Assembly (NCBI GenBank): GCA_035699085.1 | Contig: DASSBG010000001.1 | Span: 1 to 64,000 of the forward strand | DNA length: 64,000 nt | Source of the DNA: DASSBG01 sp035699085 | Lineage (GTDB): Bacteria; Pseudomonadota; Gammaproteobacteria; Xanthomonadales; Rhodanobacteraceae | Direction: 5' to 3' | Shown: piece after piece, positions 18,514-27,946 of the stretch | How positions within the stretch are numbered: position 1 is the stretch's first letter | Layout of the letters: each line of letters begins with the position of its first letter | Program-made: the position numbers and the translations under genes | Notes under the pieces: model-generated | Database searches by the model: none | Told to the model about the DNA's origin: nothing | Seen by the model: only the letters and a program-made list of their open reading frames with translations

Positions 18514-19859
18514 GGCAGCAGCGAGCGGAGCGCCCCAGCGCCTGCCGGGGCGCTCGCAGCCGTGCGCCCCGCCGCGCCGCCAGGCTGCTCGCCGGCGCTG
18601 TGTGCGCGTGCACGGCGGGTACCGCCAGCGCCCAGCTCGCCTACACCCTGACACTGGGCCTGGCCCACAACGACAACGTCAACCTGAGTGCCGACGACCC
18701 GATCGGCCAGTACATCCTCAGGCCAGGGCTGGGCTTCAGCTACCAGCGCACCGGTCAGGCGCTGGATGCGCAGGCCATCGGCAACCTGCAATACCGCGAC
18801 TATCTCGGCGGCGACTTCGGCGACAGCACCCGCGGCCAGCTCGACGCCATGGCCGACTGGCACATCGCACCGCAGCGCCTCGACTGGGTCTTCGCCGACA
18901 GCCTCGGCGTGCAGCCGGTAAACGAACGCCAGCCCGACACGCCGAGCAACGAGCAGCAGGTCAACGTCTTCACCACCGGCCCCACCCTGCTGCTGTCGGC
19001 TGGCGGCGCAACACGTGCCCGCATCGAGTTGCGCTACCGCGACAGCTATGCCGAGAAATCATCGCAGTTCAACTCCCATCGGGTGTCCAGCGCCGGCCAC
19101 CTGATCCACGACCTCAATTCGGTCAGCCAGGTCTCGGCCAACATCGCCGCGCGCCAGGTCCGCTTCGACCACCCCGGCGCCAACAGCCCCGACTACGAGC
19201 GCTACGACATCTACGCCGGCTATAGCCGAGCGCTGTCCCGCTTCAATCTCGACCTCGCCGCCGGCTACACCAAGCTCGACCTGCACGACGGCGCCGACGA
19301 CGACCGCGGCGCGCTGCTGCGCGCCGGCCTGCGCTGGCAGCCCAGCGACCGCAACCGCTTCACCCTCGACTGGGAGCGCCAGCTCACCGACGCCGCCGAA
19401 ACCCTCGCGCTGCAGCGCCAGACGCTGGGCGTGCCGCCGACCGAGATTGCCCTGGGCAACGCCACCGTCAGTCCCGAGACCTTCCTGCAACGGCGCACGG
19501 ACCTGAGTTGGGAGCACACCGGCACCCGCTTTGGCTGGTCCCTGTCGACCTTCCTGTTCGACCGCGACTACAGCAACGCGCCGCAACTCGACCAGCACGG
19601 CCACGGCATCGACGGCACGCTTTCCTGGCAGGTGCGGCCGCGCTTGTCGCTGGGCCTGTTCGGCAACTATCGCAAGCGCCATTTCGACCTGCCGGGCAGC
19701 ACCTACCGCGACGCCACCCTGGGTGGCAGCGTCGGTTACCAGCTCAGCCAGCACTTGAGCTGGCACCTCGATCTCACCCACTATCGCCGCACCAGCAACC
19801 TCACGGTCGGCGGCACAACGCAGAACATCGTTTATTTCTGGATCGCCTGGACCCGCTGA
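18510..19859 (+). CDS. PEP-CTERM-associated outer-membrane beta-barrel protein (TIGR03016-like)
   Basis: 449 residues. The N terminus has a long basic region and then a signal peptide ending ASAQ|LAYTLTLGLAHNDNVNLS. The rest alternates amphipathic strands rich in aromatic and acidic residues (LRYRDSYAEKSSQFNSH, YAGYSRALSRFNLDLAAGYT) and finishes with FWIAWTR, an outer-membrane barrel ending. The motif GLAHNDNVNLS is typical of the barrel family found in exosortase-linked export loci. It starts in an ATGA overlap with the kinase-like gene. The likely role is outer-membrane secretion or anchoring of the polysaccharide; the exact function is unknown in the family. Confidence 0.82.
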   Translation: MRQQRAERPSACRGARSRAPRRAARLLAGAVCACTAGTASAQLAYTLTLGLAHNDNVNLSADDPIGQYILRPGLGFSYQRTGQALDAQAIGNLQYRDYLGGDFGDSTRGQLDAMADWHIAPQRLDWVFADSLGVQPVNERQPDTPSNEQQVNVFTTGPTLLLSAGGATRARIELRYRDSYAEKSSQFNSHRVSSAGHLIHDLNSVSQVSANIAARQVRFDHPGANSPDYERYDIYAGYSRALSRFNLDLAAGYTKLDLHDGADDDRGALLRAGLRWQPSDRNRFTLDWERQLTDAAETLALQRQTLGVPPTEIALGNATVSPETFLQRRTDLSWEHTGTRFGWSLSTFLFDRDYSNAPQLDQHGHGIDGTLSWQVRPRLSLGLFGNYRKRHFDLPGSTYRDATLGGSVGYQLSQHLSWHLDLTHYRRTSNLTVGGTTQNIVYFWIAWTR

Positions 19860-19880
19860 GCGGACGGGGAGGAGCACGCA

Positions 19881-20882
19881 ATGACAATCATGGTAACTGG
19901 CGGCGCCGGCTACATCGGCAGCCATGTGGTGCAACAGCTGGACGCGCGCGGCGAGCGCGTGCTGGTGCTGGACAATCTCTCGACCGGCTTTCGCGATGCC
20001 GTCGGCAACGCCGAGCTGGTGGTCGGCGACGTCGGCGACACGGCGCTGGTCGACCGCCTGCTGCGCCAATACGAGGTACGCACGGTGATGCATTTCGCCG
20101 CCTGGACGCAGGTCGGCGAATCGGTCAGCGACCCGCTCAAGTACTACGGCAACAACACCTGCAAGACGCGCAACCTGCTGGAGAGCTGCACGCGCGCCGG
20201 CCTCGAGGAGTTCGTGTTCTCGTCCAGCGCCGCGGTCTACGGCATGCCCGCCACCGGCACCGCCAACGAGACCACGCCGACCCAGCCGATCAACCCCTAC
20301 GGCAGCTCCAAGCTGATGTCGGAGGTGATGTTGCGCGATACCAGCGCCGCCGGTTCGTTGCGTCATGTGGCGCTGCGCTACTTCAACGTGGCCGGCTGCG
20401 ATGGCGGCGGACGGATCGGCCAGTCGACACCGCACGCGACGCTGCTGATCAAGGTGGCCTGCGAGCATGCGCTGGGCAAGCGGCCGCAGCTTGCGATCTT
20501 CGGTACCGACTACGACACGCCGGACGGCACCTGCATCCGCGACTACATCCACGTGGAGGACCTGGCCGACGCGCACATCCGCGCGCTCGACTACCTGCGC
20601 GGTGGCGGCGACTCGATCACCCTCAACTGCGGCTACGGCCACGGCTACAGCGTGCGCGAAGTCATCGACACCGTGCGGCGCATCAGCGGAAAACCGCTGA
20701 ACGTGGTCGAGCAGGGGCGGCGACCGGGCGATCCACCGGTGCTGGTGGCGCGCGCCGAGCGGCTGCGCGAGGTGTTGCACTGGCAGCCGCGGCATGACGA
20801 TCTCGATTACATCGTGAAGACTGCGCTGGCCTGGGAACGCACGCTGGCGCAGCGCGCCGGCGGCGTGGCGGAGCCGGTGTAG
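19881..20882 (+). CDS. galE: UDP-glucose 4-epimerase
   Basis: 333 residues: VTGGAGYIGSHVVQQL nucleotide motif, SSSAAVYGMP, catalytic YGSSKLMSE (YxxxK), RYFNVAGCDGGGRIGQ and TPDGTCIRDYIHVEDLADAH, all classic GalE blocks. It interconverts UDP-glucose and UDP-galactose and supplies the sugar for exopolysaccharide or LPS. GGGGAGGAG precedes the ATG. It ends the plus-strand polysaccharide gene run. Two GGGACCC heptamers begin 2 bp after its stop codon. Confidence 0.93.
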   Translation: MTIMVTGGAGYIGSHVVQQLDARGERVLVLDNLSTGFRDAVGNAELVVGDVGDTALVDRLLRQYEVRTVMHFAAWTQVGESVSDPLKYYGNNTCKTRNLLESCTRAGLEEFVFSSSAAVYGMPATGTANETTPTQPINPYGSSKLMSEVMLRDTSAAGSLRHVALRYFNVAGCDGGGRIGQSTPHATLLIKVACEHALGKRPQLAIFGTDYDTPDGTCIRDYIHVEDLADAHIRALDYLRGGGDSITLNCGYGHGYSVREVIDTVRRISGKPLNVVEQGRRPGDPPVLVARAERLREVLHWQPRHDDLDYIVKTALAWERTLAQRAGGVAEPV

Positions 20883-20884
20883 CC

Positions 20885-20901
20885 GGGACCCGGGACCCGG
20901 G
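20885..20901. repeat. Short GGGACCC heptamer array after galE
   Basis: Two full GGGACCC units and a partial third directly follow the galE stop. They belong to the same family as the arrays at 9961, 10299, 63011 and 63178. This copy lacks a nearby inverted partner. Confidence 0.7.
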
Positions 20902-20940
20902 AAAGACTACGGCGGGGAGCGCCTGAGCACGGGAGCGTCG

Positions 20941-22098
20941 TCAGGCGACGCTGCGGCGTGAGCGCGCGCTCAACGCAGGTTGGCGCGGGGCCAGCGACAG
21001 GTAGAGCTCGTGGATGCGCGAAGCGTACTGGTCCTGGTCAAAGCACCGGCGCGCGCGGTCCATGCCATTGTGGACCAGGCGCTGGCGCCGCACCGGGTCG
21101 TGCAGCAGGGCCGCCAGCGCGTCACTGATCGCCTGCGCGTCCGGCGTCGGTACCAGGCAGCCGCACTCGTTGTCGACCACCACGTCGGGAATGCCGCCGA
21201 TGGCCGGCGCGACCACCGCCGCACCACAAGCCATGGCTTCCGCCAGTACCAGGCCAAAGGCCTCTTCGCGGGCGCCGTGGACGAACAGGTCGAAGCCCTG
21301 GAACCAGCGCTGCGGTTCGGCCTGGAAGCCGACCAAGTGTATGCGTGAGGCAAATTCGGCGCTGATGCCGGCGCGCAGGTTGCGCTCCTGCACCGGCGTG
21401 CCCTGCCCCAGCACCACCAGCGCCAGGCGCGCCTGCGGCTGCGCGCGGCACAGGCGCTGGAAGGCGTCGATGACGATGTCCAGGCCCTTCTCGCGCCCGT
21501 AGTGGCCGGCGGCACCGATGATGCAGGTGTCCTCGTCGACGCCCAGCTCGGCGCGCAGTTGCGCGTGACGCACCGGCGCGGCGTGGAACCGCACAAGGTC
21601 CACGCCCAGCGGCACGCACAGCACCTTGCCCGGCGCCACGCGGTTTCGCGTCACGTAGTGCTGCCTGCGCGCCTGCGACGCCGTGACGATGGCCCGGGTC
21701 CTCAGGCCGGCCAGCTGGTTGCGCACGCGGTCGCTGAGGCTCGCCTCCTCGAAATCCAGGCTGCGGTGGTAGCTCATCATCAGCGGCGTGCGGCCAAACG
21801 GCATGGCCAGGGCACAGGTCGCTTGGCTGGCGGCGTCGTGCGTGTGCAGCAGGTCGATGCGGTGGGTACTGCAGTATCGGCGCAGCCGATGCAGGGCGAC
21901 CACGTCGAACAGCCTGTGGCGGTGCAGGTTGATGCTGTCGGCGAACACGTCCTCACGCTCGCCCGGCTCGCAGCCGTAATCGTCGAGGCAGCACAGCGAG
22001 CTGGTGACGCCGCGCGTGGCCAGGCCGTGGCAGAGACTGGTTATTGCCTGCCGCCGTCCGCCACGGCTGAAGGATAGTGTGACGTGGAGAACGTTCAT
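20941..22098 (-). CDS. Glycosyltransferase family 4 protein
   Basis: 385 residues from ATG 22098 (MNVLHVTLSFSRGGRRQAIT), the usual first strand of the GT-B fold; the frame could start further up at a TTG. N-terminal acceptor domain with THDAASQATCAL; C-terminal donor domain with GHYGREKGLDIVIDAFQRL and the EX7E-type block REEAFGLVLAEAMACGAAVV followed by APAIGGIPDVV. It retains a retaining-GT4 architecture and probably transfers a nucleotide-sugar residue to a cell-surface glycan. It is encoded opposite to the export operon and divergent to a methyltransferase. Donor and acceptor cannot be named. Confidence 0.88.
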   Translation of the reverse strand: MNVLHVTLSFSRGGRRQAITSLCHGLATRGVTSSLCCLDDYGCEPGEREDVFADSINLHRHRLFDVVALHRLRRYCSTHRIDLLHTHDAASQATCALAMPFGRTPLMMSYHRSLDFEEASLSDRVRNQLAGLRTRAIVTASQARRQHYVTRNRVAPGKVLCVPLGVDLVRFHAAPVRHAQLRAELGVDEDTCIIGAAGHYGREKGLDIVIDAFQRLCRAQPQARLALVVLGQGTPVQERNLRAGISAEFASRIHLVGFQAEPQRWFQGFDLFVHGAREEAFGLVLAEAMACGAAVVAPAIGGIPDVVVDNECGCLVPTPDAQAISDALAALLHDPVRRQRLVHNGMDRARRCFDQDQYASRIHELYLSLAPRQPALSARSRRSVA

Positions 22099-22249
22099 GG
22101 CACCCCGCAGAACCGTTGCCCCATGGTGCGATGCCGCCGCCAACTGGCGCATGAACGCACCGGTCAACCGGCGTTGCGCGGTTCAGCGCCAGTGATGGGG
22201 CTCTCCGTCAGCATCTACGCCACTCAAGCGGTGCACGGAGCGGGCGCGG

Positions 22250-22990
22250 ATGACGGACACGGGACTGGCGGAGGTGGAACGGCCGGGGGCTCGCAGCCCG
22301 CAAGCACGAGCAGGTGCGTGCGCGCCACTGCATTTTCGCCGTGATGCCGCGCCCGACCCGCACCAGTTGCGGCGGCGGGCGGTGGTGCTCGCGATGCTGC
22401 GCGAGGTTCCCGGCACGCTGCTGGACTACGGCTGCGGCTATGGCGACCTGACCTGGGCCATGGCGGTCGGCCGGCCGCGCGCAGTCGGCGTCGATGTCGA
22501 TGCCGGCCGCATTGATTTTGCGCGTGCACATTACGCGCCGCTGCAGTTCGCGCACTGCCGCGAACACGGCCTGGATTTCCCCGACGCCAGCTTTGACGTC
22601 GTCACTTCCGTGGTGGTGACGCCGTTCGTGCCGGATGTCGATGGCTACCTGCGCGAGGCGAGGCGCGTGCTGACGCCCGGCGGGCACCTGCTGCTGGCAA
22701 CGCGCGCCCCGCAGTGGCTGCGGCGTACGGCCTGGCGGCTGCGCGGCCGTGGGCCACGCATGCCGATGCCGGGCAGCGAACGCTTGCACCAGCACGATGC
22801 GCGCCAGGCCGCCGCGCTGCTCGATCGCCACGGCTTCACCATCGTGCGCCGCGGCGCGCTCTATGATCCGCCCTTCAGCGACCGCCGCAACCTTGTCGAT
22901 GTCGCCGGCGGCGCCATCGAGCTGATGGCGTCGTGCCTGCACTGGCACGGTGCATCGCAGTATCCCGTGTTCCTCGCCCGCAAGCGCTGA
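22250..22990 (+). CDS. Class I SAM-dependent methyltransferase
   Basis: 246 residues. The methyltransferase core begins with LLDYGCGYGDLTWAMA (motif I, residues about 57-72), then VGVDVDAGRIDFARAH (motif II) and FPDASFDVVTSVVVTPFVPD (motif IV), with LREARRVLTPGGHLLLATR after it, the UbiE/Methyltransf_11 pattern. The first 35 residues are Arg/Ala rich and disordered-looking. It is divergent from the glycosyltransferase, sharing a 151-bp gap, so it could modify a sugar or lipid of the same pathway. Its stop is 24 bp from the convergent dxs stop. The substrate is unknown. Confidence 0.85.
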   Translation: MTDTGLAEVERPGARSPQARAGACAPLHFRRDAAPDPHQLRRRAVVLAMLREVPGTLLDYGCGYGDLTWAMAVGRPRAVGVDVDAGRIDFARAHYAPLQFAHCREHGLDFPDASFDVVTSVVVTPFVPDVDGYLREARRVLTPGGHLLLATRAPQWLRRTAWRLRGRGPRMPMPGSERLHQHDARQAAALLDRHGFTIVRRGALYDPPFSDRRNLVDVAGGAIELMASCLHWHGASQYPVFLARKR

Positions 22991-23014
22991 GCGCCGCGAC
23001 ACGGCCTGCCCGCC

Positions 23015-24847
23015 CTACGGCGCGGCGGGGCCCGACGGCTGATTGCTGGCGGCTTCCCTGTTCCCGATGCTCCGCCGGATACCGGCGCTGTCGAGCCCGG
23101 CCTCGGCCAGCAGTTCCTCGCGGCTGGCATGGTCGAGGAAACGGTCAGGCAGGCCCAGGTGCAGCAGCGGCATCTGGATGCCCTGCGCGGCGAGCCACTC
23201 GGCCACGCCGGCACCGGCGCCACCGGCGACCACGTTATCCTCGATGGTGACGAAGGCCTCGTGCGTCGCCGCCAGCTCGTGCAGCAATGCCTCGTCCAGC
23301 GGCTTGACGAAGCGCATGTCGACAAGGCTGGCGTCGAGTTCCTCGGCAACCGGTGCGGCGGCGGCCAGCGGCGCGCCAAACACCAGCAACGCGGTACCCC
23401 GGCCGCGGCGCAGCCAGCGCGCCTTGCCCACCGGCACCGCATCAAGGCCGACCCCGGCCGCCATGCCGGGGCCGCTGCCGCGCGGGTAGCGCACGGCCGC
23501 GGGCCCGTCGTGGCCGAAGCCGGTGCTCAGCAGCAGGCGGCATTCGGCCTCGTCGCTCGGCGCCATCACCAGCATGTTGGGCACGCTGCGCAGGTAGCTC
23601 AAATCGAAGCTGCCGGCGTGGGTTGGCCCGTCCGGCCCGACCACGCCGGCGCGGTCGATCGCGAACAGCACCGGCAGGTTCTGCAGGGCGACGTCGTGGA
23701 TCAGCTGGTCGAAGCCGCGCTGCAGGAAGGTCGAGTAGATCGCGACCACCGGCTTGACGCCGGCGCAGGCCATGCCGGCCGCCAGCGTCACTGCGTGCTG
23801 TTCGGCGATGCCGACATCGAAATAGCGATCCGGGTACAGCTGCGAGAAACGCACCAGCCCGGACCCTTCGCGCATCGCCGGGGTGATCGCGCGCAGGCGC
23901 GGTTCGGCCGCGGCCATGTCGCACAGCCAGTCGCCGAACACGGAGGTCCAGCTCGGCTTGCCTGGAACCGAAACCACACCCGCCAGCGGATCGAACGGGC
24001 CGACCGCGTGGTAGGTGATCTGCGCCTGTTCCGCCGGCGCGTAGCCCTTGCCCTTGGTGGTGACGACGTGCAGCAGCCGCGGCCCGTGCCGGGCCTGCTG
24101 GCGGCGCAGCGCAGCCAGCAGGGCCGGCAGGTCGTGGCCGTCGACAGGACCGTCGCAAGCAAAGCCGAGCGATTCGAAAAAGCTTGCCGCGGAGCCGCCC
24201 CGCCCTGCACCGCCGTCGCCGTCTTCGGTGGCAGCCGATGGCTGCACGGCGCGCGCCAGCAGCCGGCTCAGCGCACCGCTGTTCTCGCTGATCGACATGC
24301 CGTTGTCATTGAGCACCACCAGCAGGTCGGCACCGATATCCCCGGCGTGATTAAGCGCCTCGAAGGCCATGCCGCCACCCAGCGCGCCGTCGCCGATCAC
24401 CGCCACCATGGCCGGCACGGGGGCTGCGCCGGCGTGCGCCAGCAACATGCCGAGCGCGGCGGAGATCGAGGTCGAGGCGTGACCGACGCCGAAGCTGTCG
24501 AAGCCGCTTTCCTCGCGGCGTGGAAACGGCGCCAGCCCGTGCTTGCGCTTGATGCTGGTGATGCGGTCGCGCCGCCCCGTCAGGATCTTGTGCGGGTAGG
24601 TCTGGTGGCCCACGTCCCAGACCAGCTGGTCGCGCGGCGTATCGTAAAGGTAGTGCAGCGCCACCGTCAGCTCGACCACGCCCAGCCCGGCGCCGAAATG
24701 GCCACCGCAGCGCGCCACCGACTCGATGAGGTAGGCGCGCAACTCGGCTGCCAGGGCAGGCAGCTCGGCCTCGGCCAGGCGCCGCAGGTCAGCCGGCGAG
24801 TCAATCTGCGCCAACAGCGGATAGCGGGCGGTGTCCATGGCCATCAT
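23015..24847 (-). CDS. dxs: 1-deoxy-D-xylulose-5-phosphate synthase
   Basis: About 610 residues; the ATGs at 24847, 24844 and 24838 are all possible and none has a strong ribosome site. It begins ...MDTARYPLLAQIDSPADLRR, has the thiamine diphosphate block GDGALGGGMAFEALNHAG..NDNGMSIS, and a transketolase-like second half (DVGIAEQHAVTLAAGMA, DRAGVVGPDGPTHAG, RYPRGSGPGM). It condenses pyruvate and glyceraldehyde-3-phosphate in the first step of the MEP isoprenoid pathway. It is the last gene of the purE-purK-clc-dxs unit, 38 bp after the CLC gene. The long open frame continuing upstream on this strand is a shadow of the CLC gene. Confidence 0.96.
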   Translation of the reverse strand: MMAMDTARYPLLAQIDSPADLRRLAEAELPALAAELRAYLIESVARCGGHFGAGLGVVELTVALHYLYDTPRDQLVWDVGHQTYPHKILTGRRDRITSIKRKHGLAPFPRREESGFDSFGVGHASTSISAALGMLLAHAGAAPVPAMVAVIGDGALGGGMAFEALNHAGDIGADLLVVLNDNGMSISENSGALSRLLARAVQPSAATEDGDGGAGRGGSAASFFESLGFACDGPVDGHDLPALLAALRRQQARHGPRLLHVVTTKGKGYAPAEQAQITYHAVGPFDPLAGVVSVPGKPSWTSVFGDWLCDMAAAEPRLRAITPAMREGSGLVRFSQLYPDRYFDVGIAEQHAVTLAAGMACAGVKPVVAIYSTFLQRGFDQLIHDVALQNLPVLFAIDRAGVVGPDGPTHAGSFDLSYLRSVPNMLVMAPSDEAECRLLLSTGFGHDGPAAVRYPRGSGPGMAAGVGLDAVPVGKARWLRRGRGTALLVFGAPLAAAAPVAEELDASLVDMRFVKPLDEALLHELAATHEAFVTIEDNVVAGGAGAGVAEWLAAQGIQMPLLHLGLPDRFLDHASREELLAEAGLDSAGIRRSIGNREAASNQPSGPAAP

Positions 24848-24885
24848 TGTTGGCGCAGCCACCATCGCCGGCAAGCCGCGCGGGC

Positions 24886-26781
24886 TCAGCGACGGCCGGC
24901 GCGTGGCGCGCGGTGCAGCATCTGGTGCCAGCGCAGGTAGCGTGACGCGCTGCTGGTTTCGCGCAGGCGCCGGGCGTGCGCGCTGAGCACATCGCCGCGG
25001 GTGAGGATGCCGAGCAGCGCGTACGGCGGCTCGCGGCTGACCACCATCAGCCGGCCGACATTGCCGGCGACCATGTGGTCGGCAGCTTCGCGCAGCGAGT
25101 GGTTGGGGTGGACCACGATCGGCGGGCGCTTGAGCATGTCGCCGATGTGGCGGATGCCTGGGACGTCCGGATCGAGCAGGTCGCGGCGCGTCAGCACGCC
25201 GCGCACGCGGCCGGTGTCGTCGAGCACGGGGTAGCCCTGGTGCTGCGCCGCCTCGCTGCCCCGCATCAGCCAGCGCCGCACCTCGTCCAGCTCGTCCGAG
25301 CTCTTCAGGGTGACGACTCCATGGCTCATCGCGTCGCCGACGGCCACCTGGTCGAGATAGTCCGCGGCGTATTCGGAGGGCACGCGCACGCCGCGGCGCG
25401 CGATCTTCTCGGTCATGATCGTGTTGCGCATGAACAGGCCCGAGATCAGGTAGGCCGCCGCGCAGCCGCCAAGCAGCGGCAGCAGGCCGTGCATGGCGTG
25501 GGTTGTCTCGAGGGCGAAGACGATCGAGGTCAGCAGCGCGCGCGATGAACCGGCAAAAATGGCCGCCATGCCGACCAGCGCCGCCATCCGCGGATCGATC
25601 CCGAGCCCCGGCGCCACCATCACGCCGCCGATGCCGACCAGCGCACCGAAGGCGCCGCCGATGGTGAACAACGGCGCCAGCGTGCCTCCCGAGGTACCGC
25701 TGCCGAGCGCGATGGACCACGAGATGAATTTCATCACGCAGAGCATCGCCAGGGTCGTGACGCCGAAGTGCCCGGAGACGATCGCGTCGATGTTGCTGTA
25801 GCCGACGCCCAGGGTGCGCGGCGCGAAGTAGCCGACGATGCCGACCGCCAGGCCACCGATTGCAGGCCACCACATCCAGTGGAACGGCAGCTTGTCGAAG
25901 CCGTCCTCGATGGCGTAGCAGACCCAGGTGGCGCCGATGCTGACCAGGCCCAGCAACGCCCCCAGCGCGACATAGCAGGCCAGCGCCGAGCCGCCGGGTT
26001 GCACCAGCGCGGGCATGGCGAAGACCGCGTGGCTGCCGACCATGGCGTAGCGTACGCCGGTGGCGGTGAAGGCAGCCAGCGCCACCGGGATCAGCGAGCG
26101 CGGCCGCAGTTCGAACAGCAGCAGCTCCACGGCCAGGATCAGCGCCGCCAGCGGCGAGCCGAACACCGCCGCCATGCCAGCCGCCGCGCCCGCCGACAGC
26201 AGCACCTTGCGCTCGGCCGCCGTGACCCGCAGCAACTGGCCGATCAGCGAGCCCAGCGCGCCGCCGGTGGCGATGATCGGGCCCTCGGCGCCGAACGGCC
26301 CACCGGTGCCGATGGCGATGGCCGAGGAGATCGGCTTCAGCAGGGTCACGCGCGGCGCGATCTTGGACTCGTTGAGCAGCACCTGCTCCATCGCCTCCGG
26401 GATGCCGTGCCCGCGGATCGCCTGCGAGCCCCAGCGCGCCATCACGCCGACCAGCAGGCCGCCGATCACCGGCACGCCGATCACCCACAGGCCCAGCCGG
26501 TTGTGCTCCGGCGAGGAGAATGCAGTCGACACGCGGCCGTAAAACGCCAGGTTGGTGATCAGGCCGATCAGGTCGATCAGCAGGTGGGCGACCAGCGCCG
26601 TGGCCACCGCCAGCAGCACCGCCAGCACGGTGACGAAGACCACGCGATGGTCGATCAGCGTCGACTTCCGCGGTACCTGCGCGACGTCCAGTACCGCGCC
26701 CAGCGCCGGCGCGATCGGCAGTGCATCGGTGCTTCCCGCCACCCGTACGTCGTCCAGTCCGTTGCCGCGTTCCTCAGCCAT
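24886..26781 (-). CDS. CLC-family chloride channel/antiporter with two CBS domains
   Basis: 631 residues from ATG 26781, which overlaps the purK end by 8 bp. Ten or more hydrophobic helices are followed by two C-terminal CBS domains (from about 510). Selectivity motifs: RGHGIPEAME (GSGIP-equivalent with His for Ser), GAEGPIIATGG (GKEGP, containing the gating Glu), and GSGTSGGTLAPLFTIGG (GxFxP region). The FELRP sequence keeps a Glu where antiporters of the family have the proton glutamate. It moves chloride or a related anion across the inner membrane; the CBS pair probably senses a nucleotide. The His variant in the central anion motif is unusual and leaves the ion uncertain. Confidence 0.9.
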   Translation of the reverse strand: MAEERGNGLDDVRVAGSTDALPIAPALGAVLDVAQVPRKSTLIDHRVVFVTVLAVLLAVATALVAHLLIDLIGLITNLAFYGRVSTAFSSPEHNRLGLWVIGVPVIGGLLVGVMARWGSQAIRGHGIPEAMEQVLLNESKIAPRVTLLKPISSAIAIGTGGPFGAEGPIIATGGALGSLIGQLLRVTAAERKVLLSAGAAAGMAAVFGSPLAALILAVELLLFELRPRSLIPVALAAFTATGVRYAMVGSHAVFAMPALVQPGGSALACYVALGALLGLVSIGATWVCYAIEDGFDKLPFHWMWWPAIGGLAVGIVGYFAPRTLGVGYSNIDAIVSGHFGVTTLAMLCVMKFISWSIALGSGTSGGTLAPLFTIGGAFGALVGIGGVMVAPGLGIDPRMAALVGMAAIFAGSSRALLTSIVFALETTHAMHGLLPLLGGCAAAYLISGLFMRNTIMTEKIARRGVRVPSEYAADYLDQVAVGDAMSHGVVTLKSSDELDEVRRWLMRGSEAAQHQGYPVLDDTGRVRGVLTRRDLLDPDVPGIRHIGDMLKRPPIVVHPNHSLREAADHMVAGNVGRLMVVSREPPYALLGILTRGDVLSAHARRLRETSSASRYLRWHQMLHRAPRAGRR

Positions 26782-27946
26782 GCCCCATCCCGTTGTCCAG
26801 CCACGCCGCCAGCGGCGCGATCTTGTCTTCGCAATCCAGTGCCTGCGCCGCCTGGCGCACGCGCGCGCGCAAGCTGTCGGCATCGGCGGCGCGCAGGGTG
26901 GCGTGGCCGAGCTTGCGGCCCGGCCGCGCGGCCTTGCCGTAGTCATGCCAGTGCGCGTCCGGCAGCGCCAGCAGCGGCGCCGACGGCGGCAGCTCGCCGA
27001 TCCAGTTGAACATCAGGCTGGCGCCGTCGGCCCCGGTCGCGCCCAGCGGCCAGCCGAGCACCGCGCGTACGTGGTTCTCGAACTGGCTGGTCAGCGCGCC
27101 CTCGATGGTCCAGTGGCCGGAGTTGTGCACCCGCGGCGCCATTTCGTTGCCGAGCAGGCGCTGGCCCACAACGAACAGCTCCAGCGCGAAGACCCCGACG
27201 TAATCGAGCCGCTCGGCCAGCGCCCGCGCGCGTTCCAGCGCCTGCCGCGCAATCGCCGGCGCCACCTCGGCCGGCGCCAGGCTCAGCGAGAGGATGCCAT
27301 CGGCATGCCAGTTGCGGGTCAGCGGCCAGCTGCGGAAATCGCCGTCGCGGCCGCGCACGGCGACTACCGACAATTCGCAATCAAACGGCACGAACGCCTC
27401 CAGCACCAGCCCGTGGACCTCCGCCTGCGCGCCCAGCGCGGCCCAGGCGGCGTCCGCGTCGTCGGCCGACCGCAGGCGATACTGGCCCTTGCCGTCGTAG
27501 CCCAGCCGCCGGGTCTTGAGGATGGCCGGCGCGCCAACCTGGTCCAGGGCACGGTCAAGCTCGGCGCGGCTTGCCACCGCCGCGTGCTCGGCGGTGTCCA
27601 GCCCGACCTCGGCGAACATGGCCTTCTCGGCCATGCGGTCCTGCGAAACGGCCAGCGCGCGCGGGTTCGGAAACACGGGCAGGCGGTCGCCCAGGGCGCT
27701 GAGGGTCTCGGCGGGCACGTTCTCGAAATCGAAGGTGGCGACGTCGGCGCGTCCGGCCAGTTCAGCCAGCGCCGCGGCATCGCGCCAGTCGGCGACGATC
27801 AGCGGCGCGACATCGCCGGCACAGGCGTCGGCGGCGCTGTCGAGCACCACGAAGCGGACGCCCAGCGGCGCGCCAGCCAACGCCAGCATGCGCGCCAGCT
27901 GGCCGCCACCAAGGATGCCGATGCAGGGTCCCGCGGTCGCGTTCAC
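26774..27946 (-). CDS. purK: 5-(carboxyamino)imidazole ribonucleotide synthase
   Basis: 390 residues. ATP-grasp enzyme: starts MNATAGPCIGILGGGQLARM with the GGGQLARM signature, contains ILKTRRLGYDGKGQYR (ATP-grasp Lys/Gly loop) and GNEMAPRVHNSGHWTIEGALTS, the PurK hallmark. It converts AIR, bicarbonate and ATP to N5-CAIR in purine synthesis. The start overlaps purE by 4 bp (ATGA), and the end overlaps the CLC gene by 8 bp, so it is tightly cotranscribed. Confidence 0.97.
   Translation of the reverse strand: MNATAGPCIGILGGGQLARMLALAGAPLGVRFVVLDSAADACAGDVAPLIVADWRDAAALAELAGRADVATFDFENVPAETLSALGDRLPVFPNPRALAVSQDRMAEKAMFAEVGLDTAEHAAVASRAELDRALDQVGAPAILKTRRLGYDGKGQYRLRSADDADAAWAALGAQAEVHGLVLEAFVPFDCELSVVAVRGRDGDFRSWPLTRNWHADGILSLSLAPAEVAPAIARQALERARALAERLDYVGVFALELFVVGQRLLGNEMAPRVHNSGHWTIEGALTSQFENHVRAVLGWPLGATGADGASLMFNWIGELPPSAPLLALPDAHWHDYGKAARPGRKLGHATLRAADADSLRARVRQAAQALDCEDKIAPLAAWLDNGMGHG

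Noticed and set aside
24848..26488. Upstream extension of dxs to a 1,157-codon frame
   Set aside because: The extra part runs inside the CLC gene in another frame and shows no homology; dxs homology begins at MDTARYPLLAQ.
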